DNA of 11,339 nt from an uncultured Acidimicrobiales bacterium (GTDB taxonomy: Bacteria; Actinomycetota; Acidimicrobiia; Acidimicrobiales; UBA10347), in NCBI GenBank assembly GCA_937942965.1, contig CALDGN010000264.1:1-11339 (forward strand). Reading direction: 5' to 3'. Within the stretch, counting starts at the first letter, position 1, and every line of letters begins with the position of its first letter. A model generated the notes under the pieces. That model was given only the letters and a program-made list of their open reading frames with translations. It was not told the origin of the DNA and did no database searches. Positions 6,583 to 11,339 of this stretch are shown one piece after another. The position numbers were made by a program, and so were the translations under genes.

Positions 6583-7644
6583 CTAGGCAGGGCACGCCAT
6601 GTTCGGGATGCCGACCTCGCACTGGGTGATCAAGAGGGCGTCGATGACGTTGGTTTGGCCATCGTTATTGCTGTCGCCAGAACCGCAGCCGACCATGGGC
6701 TCCGACGTGCCGACCTCGATCTGGGTGATGAGAAGGGCATCGACCACGTCGGCGGTGCCGGAGCAGTTGACGTCCATCAATTCATAGGTGGGAGCAGCGA
6801 CGATCACGCCGACCTGGCGGGAGTAGGTCTGGCCGCCCTTGTCTTCGCCGAAGAAGTGGAGCTGCTCGTTGCCGATCAGTGCGACGCCTTCGAGCTGAGA
6901 GAAGTTGTTGAGGCTGATCTCGCTGATCAGGTCATAGGTGCTGCCACTGGGGCCCCACGTCACATCGATGTGGATGGCCTTCTTGCTCTCGTGGCTGATC
7001 ACGATGAGGCTGTCATCTTCGGCAGCAACAACGCCGCTCGAATCGCCGAGGGTCGGCAGCATGACCTGGCCGAGGAACGATCCGCTTGCGGTGTACTTGG
7101 TGACACTGGAGGGGTATTCGTCGGTCACGTACATCGAGCCGTCGGAGCCGATGGCGATGCCTTCGGTGCCGGTGTTGCCCTGCGGGCCGCCCACCGTGAT
7201 CTGCTGCACCACGTCGCTGCCGTTGATCGTGTTGCTGTTCGTTGGCACGTCGATGATGTAGGCGGTGCCGGTGCCTTCGCTGAGGAATGCGTAACGGTCG
7301 CCGCTCATCCAGGCGATGCCTTCCCAGTCGGCGGTGCCGCCTAGGGAGAGGGTGAGGACACGAACGTCTTCGCTGTGGTCGATCGAGCCGTCAGGATTGA
7401 GGTCGAATTCGTAGGCGTTGACTTCGTCGTCGACGACGAGCAGTACGTTGCGGTCGGCGTTGTAGGTCGCACCGGAGAACTCGGTTGCACCCGAGTTCAT
7501 GTCGTCGTAGGCCGTCTCGACCTCAGTAAGCGATTCGATCGCTACTGCGGCCGTGGCCGTTAACGCCAGAAGCGCCGTGAATATGGTGAGTGCGCCAAAT
7601 GCACGGCGTGCTCGTTGGAGGAATGATCGCTGAATCATGTGCAT
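6583..7644 (-). CDS. Exported SdiA-regulated/YjiK-like beta-propeller protein with C-terminal dockerin-like repeats
   Basis: The protein has 353 residues from ATG 7642-7644; a second ATG at 7636-7638 is equally possible, and neither has a good Shine-Dalgarno. The N-terminus is a signal peptide: QRARRAF, a long hydrophobic stretch, then AVA with cleavage near residue 35. The body resembles the SdiA-regulated/YjiK propeller family: FSGATYNADRNVLLVVDDE, DWEGIAWMSGDRYAFLSEGTG, GTEGIAIGSDGSMYVTDE, and ISEISLNNFSQLEGVALIG. From about residue 291 there are two dockerin type I-like loops, DVNCSGTADVVDALLITQ and DSNNDGQTNVIDALLITQ. They carry the calcium-ligand spacing D-x-N-x-[DS]-G and a closing Asp. 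Four cysteines lie in or beside these loops and could form disulfides outside the cell. There is no LPxTG signal, so it is secreted or held by a partner. Its ligand and any enzymatic activity are unknown. Confidence 0.85.
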   Translation of the reverse strand: MHMIQRSFLQRARRAFGALTIFTALLALTATAAVAIESLTEVETAYDDMNSGATEFSGATYNADRNVLLVVDDEVNAYEFDLNPDGSIDHSEDVRVLTLSLGGTADWEGIAWMSGDRYAFLSEGTGTAYIIDVPTNSNTINGSDVVQQITVGGPQGNTGTEGIAIGSDGSMYVTDEYPSSVTKYTASGSFLGQVMLPTLGDSSGVVAAEDDSLIVISHESKKAIHIDVTWGPSGSTYDLISEISLNNFSQLEGVALIGNEQLHFFGEDKGGQTYSRQVGVIVAAPTYELMDVNCSGTADVVDALLITQIEVGTSEPMVGCGSGDSNNDGQTNVIDALLITQCEVGIPNMACPA

Positions 7645-7660
7645 TCGTTCGGCGAATGCA
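7640..7660. promoter_or_regulatory. Perfect dyad over the start codon of the propeller-dockerin gene
   Basis: Arms TGCATTCG (7640-7647) and CGAATGCA (7653-7660) are exact reverse complements around 5 bases. The ATG at 7642-7644 lies inside one arm. In RNA this would hide the start codon in an 8-base-pair stem. In DNA it looks like an operator for a dimeric repressor at the start of the gene. The absence of a Shine-Dalgarno beside it makes a regulatory role more plausible. Function is inferred. Confidence 0.5.
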
Positions 7661-7731
7661 CGGGGCGTGGCAGGGCAACCCCACCGTTTGGCGCCATCGG
7701 TGTGATGTCGCAGGCCTAGTGGTGTACGTGA

Positions 7732-7756
7732 CCTCTGACCCAGAGGGTGCTGGGTC
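7732..7756. repeat. Two overlapping inverted repeats, mutually exclusive hairpins
   Basis: CCTCT (7732-7736) pairs with AGAGG (7742-7746), and GACCCA (7737-7742) pairs with TGGGTC (7751-7756). The two stems share bases and cannot form together. A third small repeat, GGCC-TATAT-GGCC, lies at 7777-7789. All sit between the stop of the Rieske-GltS gene (7811) and the start of the propeller gene (7644), both on the - strand. They could end the first transcript or control the second. There is no T-run, and the stems are short. Confidence 0.3.
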
Positions 7757-7810
7757 GACAGGCCCCCTTGGGGTACGGCCTATATGGCCAAATCGTTGCG
7801 GCGTTGCGGT

Positions 7811-9421
7811 TTAGCCGCGAATGCCGCCCCACGGGATGCCGGCGACGTCGCGGAGCACCGGATCGAACGTCGTCAGGTCATCTCGGGAGAAGCTCAAGAG
7901 ATCGTCATGGCCGCAGGCTCGTGCGAGCACCGACATGAGCTCGACGCTCGACTCGAAGAAGCGGGCGAGCCGGTCGGCTGCGTCGTCGACGATGAGACGC
8001 AGGCGCAGGTCCTTTTGTTGGGTGGCGATGCCGACAGGGCAGTTGTCGGTGTGGCAGGCCCGCATACCGATGCAGCCGATCGCCTGCATGGCGGAGTTCG
8101 ACACGGCGATGGCATCGGCGCCGAGGGCGAGGGCTTTGGCGAAGTCGGTGTGCACGCGCAACCCGCCGGTGATCACGAGGGTCACGTCGCTGCATCCAAT
8201 GCTGTCGAGATGCTGGCGGGCGCGGGCGAGTGCCGCGATCGTCGGTACCGAGATGTGGTCACGGAAGATCGTGGGCGCCGCGCCGGTGCCGCCACCTCGG
8301 CCGTCGAGGATGATGTAGTCGACGCCGATCTCGAGCGCGGCGTCGATGTCGGCTTCGATGTGTTGCGCGGACAACTTTGCTCCGATGGGGATGCCGCCGG
8401 ACTCTGCCCGCACAGCTTCGGCGACGTCACGGAAGTCCTGCAGTGAGTGCAGGTCGGTGAACGTTGCGGGTGAGATTGCCGACTCGCCCTCGTTGAGCCC
8501 TCGGACCTCGGCGATGCGGCCCTTGACCTTGTGGCCGGGAAGGTGCCCGCCGGTGCCGGTCTTTGCGCCTTGGCCGAACTTGAAGTGGAACGCTTGGACC
8601 TGGCGGACCTTGGCGAGGTCCCAGCCGAATCGGCCCGAGGCGAGTTCATAGAAGTAGCGGCTGTTGGCGGCCTGCTCTTCGGGCAACATGCCACCCTCGC
8701 CGGAACAGATCCCCGTGCCTGCTCGCTCGGCGCCCATCGCGAGCGCCGTCTTCGCTTCTTCCGAGAGCGCGCCGAAACTCATGTCCGACACGAAGATCGG
8801 GATGTCGAGCTGCAGTGGCTTGGCCGCCTTGGGCCCGATCGTCACCGCCGTCTTGACCGGCACGTCGTCGAGCAGCGGCCGCTTGGCGAGCTGGGCGGTC
8901 ACGAACTGGATGGCGTCCCACTTGGGCAGCTCGTCACGAGGCACGCCCATTGCGCTGACCGGGCCATGGTGGCCGAGCTTCGAGAGGCCCTCGGTCGCAA
9001 GCTTGCGAATGAGGTTGACGTGGGGCTCCTCGGGGGCGCCGTGATGGTCCTGGTAGGCGCCCTGGTAGCTGTCTCGGTCGTAGGGCTGTGGGTTGTCAGC
9101 TTCCCAAGCGCCGATCTCGTCGGCGTCGATCATGACCTGGCCGTCTTCGACCCACGAGGTGAAGACGGGAAGTCGTTCGGCGTTGTTGTACGCCGAGATG
9201 CCGGTGGTGACGCGGTAGTCCCAACCGTGCACGCCGCAGATCAGATCTTCGCCGCTCACGTGTCCATCGGACATGAGGGCGCCGCGGTGGAGGCACCGGC
9301 CGTAGAGCACGGTGACGGCGTCGTCTTGACGGACGATGACGAGATCGACGTTGCCGACGAGTGCGCCGGCGGGTTCGCGATCCGCGAGTTCGTCAAGGGC
9401 GGCGATGGCTTGGGCTTGCAT
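7811..9421 (-). CDS. Rieske [2Fe-2S] domain fused to FMN/[3Fe-4S] glutamate-synthase-type domain
   Basis: The protein has 536 residues from ATG 9419-9421, with AAGGA about 10 bases upstream. The frame stays open to 9760, but that extension is arginine-rich, overlaps the upstream gene and is not coding. Residues 1-100 are a Rieske ferredoxin domain: Cys43-Leu-His45-Arg-Gly and Cys62-Gly-Val-His65, spaced C-x-H-x16-C-x2-H. Residues about 160-500 match the FMN-binding domain of glutamate synthase: FVSDMSFGALSEEAK, GEGGMLPEE, GQGAKTGTGGHLPGHKVKG, GAKLSAQHIEADID, LDGRGGGTGAAP, and a [3Fe-4S] motif C-IGMRA-C-HTDN-C (Cys450, Cys456, Cys461). There is no glutaminase domain and no GltD-like subunit nearby. 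It belongs with GltB2-like stand-alone synthase domains, whose reactions are mostly unproven. The Rieske centre probably takes or gives electrons in place of the small subunit. The domains are certain and the reaction is unknown. Confidence 0.92.
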   Translation of the reverse strand: MQAQAIAALDELADREPAGALVGNVDLVIVRQDDAVTVLYGRCLHRGALMSDGHVSGEDLICGVHGWDYRVTTGISAYNNAERLPVFTSWVEDGQVMIDADEIGAWEADNPQPYDRDSYQGAYQDHHGAPEEPHVNLIRKLATEGLSKLGHHGPVSAMGVPRDELPKWDAIQFVTAQLAKRPLLDDVPVKTAVTIGPKAAKPLQLDIPIFVSDMSFGALSEEAKTALAMGAERAGTGICSGEGGMLPEEQAANSRYFYELASGRFGWDLAKVRQVQAFHFKFGQGAKTGTGGHLPGHKVKGRIAEVRGLNEGESAISPATFTDLHSLQDFRDVAEAVRAESGGIPIGAKLSAQHIEADIDAALEIGVDYIILDGRGGGTGAAPTIFRDHISVPTIAALARARQHLDSIGCSDVTLVITGGLRVHTDFAKALALGADAIAVSNSAMQAIGCIGMRACHTDNCPVGIATQQKDLRLRLIVDDAADRLARFFESSVELMSVLARACGHDDLLSFSRDDLTTFDPVLRDVAGIPWGGIRG

Positions 9422-9468
9422 GAGAGAGGGGTCCTTGGCAGTCGGTGGCGGCAGGGGAGCGGGTGGTT

Positions 9469-10440
9469 CTAGTGCGCGTCGATGGCGTCGCGGGTCGCGG
9501 TCCAGAACTGGGTTGCGACCTCGACCGGATCGCCAGTCGGTGTATCGATCGAGCCGAAGTCGGACAGGCGAAGCAGCGCGCCGGGGAAGCTCGGGGCGTT
9601 CCAGCGAGGGTCGCTCGTATCGAGGCCGATGCGGTCGGCCCACCAGACACTCACATAAAGATATGGCTCGGGAATCGCATCGTCGCCCGGCGATGCGCCG
9701 TAGCTGCCGCGGTGGGCTTCGTCGCCGACCTCGATGGCCGGATCGAAGTGGCCGGGCCACAGCTGGGGGCGACTCGGGTCGGTTGACGCTGCGTCGGCGC
9801 GGACGGCTTCGAGCGCCGCGAAGCCCATCGCGAACCAGCGGCCGAGGAACGCCGACGATCCGGCGTCGATCGCCAAGTCCTCGTCGATGTCACCGACCGG
9901 GGGTGAGTCGTGTTCAGCGGCGGTCTCGGGATCGATGTCGACGCCGAGGAACTCGGCAGCGGCCCGCAGCGTGGTGATTGGAGCGGATCGAGCAGTGTCG
10001 CCGACCTGGTCGACGAGACGGTCGCCGACCACGCGGATCTGGCGGTCGTCGCCAAAGAACGGCGTGCCGAAACCGCCCAGGGTTGAGCGCAGGCCGAACT
10101 TGCCGTTGCTGGCGTGGCGGGCCGGTGCAATCACATAGGTCGCGAGCCGGTGGAGGGCGACGCGAGTCGCTGCGAGATTGGCCGGGACCTCGCCTAACGA
10201 GCGATCGCCGCCGAGCATGCGCTCGCTCGCCCACTCCGAGCTATCCGGGTTCGAGGCGAGCCACGCTGACCAGTCGAGCGGGTCATCGGTGGCGACGGGA
10301 TCGTCGGCGAACGGTTCGGCGGTGACGGCGGGCGGTGATGGCTCGTAGACCCAGGCGCCGGGTGCGCCGGTGTGGGCGATGGCCTCGGCTCGGGCGTCGC
10401 GGGCCGCGACACGCGGATCAGAACTAGGGATGGCAGACAT
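9469..10440 (-). CDS. Unrecognised protein, 323 residues, probable partner of the Rieske-GltS gene
   Basis: I do not recognise the family. The ATG at 10438-10440 is the chosen start; a GTG at 10494 in the same frame is possible, and neither has a strong Shine-Dalgarno. The protein is acidic and lacks a signal peptide, membrane segments and cysteine clusters. A proline- and Asp-rich N-terminus (residues 1-60) is followed by a region with GKFGLRSTLGGFGTPFFGDD (113-132). A helical stretch SSAFLGRWFAMGFAALEAVR (195-214) comes next. The most conserved-looking part is PQLWPGHFDPAIEVGDE (225-241), SYGASPGDDAIPEPYLYVSVWWA (in two parts, 247-258 and 259-268) and FWTATRDAIDAH at the end. The LWPGHFD and EPYLYV motifs have the look of a folded conserved domain seen in actinobacterial hypotheticals. 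It lies 47 bases upstream of the Rieske-GltS start on the same strand, so co-transcription is likely. Confidence 0.82.
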   Translation of the reverse strand: MSAIPSSDPRVAARDARAEAIAHTGAPGAWVYEPSPPAVTAEPFADDPVATDDPLDWSAWLASNPDSSEWASERMLGGDRSLGEVPANLAATRVALHRLATYVIAPARHASNGKFGLRSTLGGFGTPFFGDDRQIRVVGDRLVDQVGDTARSAPITTLRAAAEFLGVDIDPETAAEHDSPPVGDIDEDLAIDAGSSAFLGRWFAMGFAALEAVRADAASTDPSRPQLWPGHFDPAIEVGDEAHRGSYGASPGDDAIPEPYLYVSVWWADRIGLDTSDPRWNAPSFPGALLRLSDFGSIDTPTGDPVEVATQFWTATRDAIDAH

Positions 10441-10475
10441 ACAGCGTGAACCCGCTACTCGCTCGAAGACTTCCC

Positions 10476-10488
10476 GACTCGGCGAGTC
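10476..10488. promoter_or_regulatory. Small palindrome in the divergent intergenic region
   Basis: GACTCG-G-CGAGTC is a perfect 13-base palindrome. It lies in the 137-base gap (10441-10577) between the unrecognised - strand gene and the + strand luciferase-like gene. A dimeric regulator could bind here and act on both promoters. I could not find clear -35 or -10 boxes for either gene. The site is short enough to arise by chance. Confidence 0.3.
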
Positions 10489-10566
10489 TGACACGTTGCG
10501 TTCGTCGCCGCAGCAGGCGCGGTCGCCGCCAGCGGATCACTTTGACGGGCGGGCTTGGCGCTCGCT

Positions 10567-10570
10567 AGGA
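10567..10570 (+). promoter_or_regulatory. Shine-Dalgarno of the second luciferase-like gene
   Basis: AGGA sits 7 bases before the ATG at 10578, an ideal spacing. It fixes the start of a gene whose end lies outside the window. Confidence 0.65.
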
Positions 10571-10577
10571 ACTCGGC

Positions 10578-11339
10578 ATGCTCAAGATCGGCATCTTCCC
10601 GCCCGCCCTCGAACCGAGTGCAGCGTCGTTCATTCGCGATGCGGAGAAGCTGGGCGTCGACTCGCTGTGGGCGCCCGAAGCTTGGATGTACGACGCACTT
10701 ACGCCGCTTGCCTTCTTCGCATCGGCGACCGAGACGATGCGGCTTGCGACCGGATGCGTGCAGCTAGGTGCCCGCACGCCCGCCATGCTCGCGATGTCCG
10801 CGCTCACGATGCAGAAGATGTCGGGCGGTCGTTTCATCCTCGGCGTGGGCACGAGCGGGCCCCAGGTCATGGAGGGCTGGCACGGCGTTCGTTTCGACAA
10901 GCCTGTGACGCGGACCCGCGAGACGATCGAGATCATCCGCACGATCGTCTCGGGCGAACGGCTGAGCTACGACGGGGCGATACACCAACTCCCGCTCCCC
11001 GACAGCCAAGGACGAGCGCTGCGGTCACCGGTTGCCGAAGGCGAGGTGCCGATTTACATCGCATCGATGGGGCCCGCGAACCTCAAGCTGACCGGTGCGG
11101 CTTCCGACGGCTGGATCGGCACGGCGTTCTTGCCCGAGTCAGCCGACATCTTCACCGACCCGATTCGTGAGGGCGCCGAAGCTGTCGGACGCTCGCTCGC
11201 CGACGTCGAGCTCACCGTCGCGGCAACGCTTGAGTTCTCTGACGACCCCGAGGCGGCAGGTCGACGTCACGCCGATGGCTATGCCTTCACCATCGGGGCG
11301 ATGGGTTCGTCATCGACAAACTTCTATAACCGTGCGTTC
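10578..11339 (+). CDS. F420-type luciferase-like oxidoreductase (LLM class), 3' end outside the window
   Basis: The frame runs from ATG 10578 through 254 codons to the window edge without a stop. The N-terminus MLKIGIFPPA is the first barrel strand. It is followed by AEKLGVDSLWAPEAW, LATGCVQLGARTPAMLAMSA, the signature GGRFILGVGTSGPQVMEGWHG (split as GGRFILGVG and TSGPQVMEGWHG, residues 83-103), VPIYIASMGPANLKLTGAASDG and, at the edge, GAMGSSSTNFYN. These fit actinobacterial F420-dependent oxidoreductases related to the Mer/F420-glucose-6-phosphate dehydrogenase branch. The gene differs clearly from the LLM gene at 2657-3571, so the two are not recent duplicates. It is transcribed divergently from the unrecognised gene at 9469-10440. 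Family members usually have about 330-350 residues, so roughly a quarter is missing. The substrate is unknown. Confidence 0.9.
   Translation, partial: MLKIGIFPPALEPSAASFIRDAEKLGVDSLWAPEAWMYDALTPLAFFASATETMRLATGCVQLGARTPAMLAMSALTMQKMSGGRFILGVGTSGPQVMEGWHGVRFDKPVTRTRETIEIIRTIVSGERLSYDGAIHQLPLPDSQGRALRSPVAEGEVPIYIASMGPANLKLTGAASDGWIGTAFLPESADIFTDPIREGAEAVGRSLADVELTVAATLEFSDDPEAAGRRHADGYAFTIGAMGSSSTNFYNRAF

Noticed and set aside
6583..7644. Twin-arginine (Tat) signal on the propeller protein
   Set aside because: The ARRAFGA stretch has two arginines but lacks the full S-R-R-x-F-L-K pattern, so an ordinary Sec signal is simpler.
8531..9472. Long + strand open frame opposite the Rieske-GltS gene
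   Set aside because: It is antisense to strongly conserved motifs of the real gene, has no family motif of its own and no convincing start.
9422..9760. Upstream in-frame extension of the Rieske-GltS frame
   Set aside because: The added 113 residues are arginine- and proline-rich, overlap the neighbouring gene at 9469-10440 and resemble an out-of-frame translation. The Rieske domain is complete from the ATG at 9421, which has its own AAGGA.
1..11339. CRISPR arrays, tRNA genes, transposases, phage or toxin-antitoxin genes
   Set aside because: No repeat-spacer pattern, cloverleaf, terminal inverted repeats or matching proteins were seen on either strand.

Overview
This window comes from a GC-rich bacterial chromosome. 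Two F420-type luciferase-like oxidoreductases, a nitroreductase-family enzyme, GTG starts and an LPTTG-anchored surface protein together suggest an actinobacterium. An Acidimicrobiia/Ilumatobacter-like lineage is my best guess, but that is inference and not proven by any marker. Coding density is high. There are ten genes, no gap of 300 bases without a gene, and no tRNA, rRNA, CRISPR array, transposase or phage gene that I could see.

Left block, + strand (1-1715): the 3' end of a class I SAM-dependent methyltransferase, followed after 4 bases by an unusual two-domain protein with a nitroreductase fold at the N-terminus and an SRPBCC (START/polyketide cyclase-like) fold at the C-terminus. This pair converges on a tight three-gene block on the - strand (4413 down to 1772). 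That block encodes a crotonase-fold enoyl-CoA hydratase/isomerase, an F420-type luciferase-like monooxygenase and a metallo-beta-lactamase-fold hydrolase. Its two junctions are 11 and 9 bases, with each Shine-Dalgarno lying on or next to the previous stop codon. It looks like a small catabolic operon acting on a CoA-linked or cyclic substrate, but the substrate cannot be read from sequence.

Middle block, - strand (7644 down to 4514): two exported proteins. The first is an SdiA-regulated/YjiK-like beta-propeller ending in a pair of dockerin-like calcium-binding repeats. The second is a UshA-like 5'-nucleotidase/metallophosphoesterase with a signal peptide at one end and an LPTTG sortase signal, membrane segment and basic tail at the other. 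Each is followed by a strong hairpin. Several of the expected metal ligands of the phosphoesterase are replaced. The first gene has no clear ribosome binding site, and its start codon lies inside a perfect dyad.

Right block: on the - strand, an unrecognised 323-residue protein (10440-9469) and then a Rieske [2Fe-2S] domain fused to an FMN/[3Fe-4S] glutamate-synthase-type domain (9421-7811), 47 bases apart and probably co-transcribed. Divergent from these, on the + strand, a second F420-type luciferase-like oxidoreductase starts at 10578 and runs off the right edge.

The most unusual items are the Rieske-GltS redox fusion with its unknown partner, the nitroreductase-SRPBCC fusion, the phosphoesterase with a rewired metal site, and the dyad over the propeller gene's start. 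I did not find convincing evidence for a wholly new defence or mobile system.
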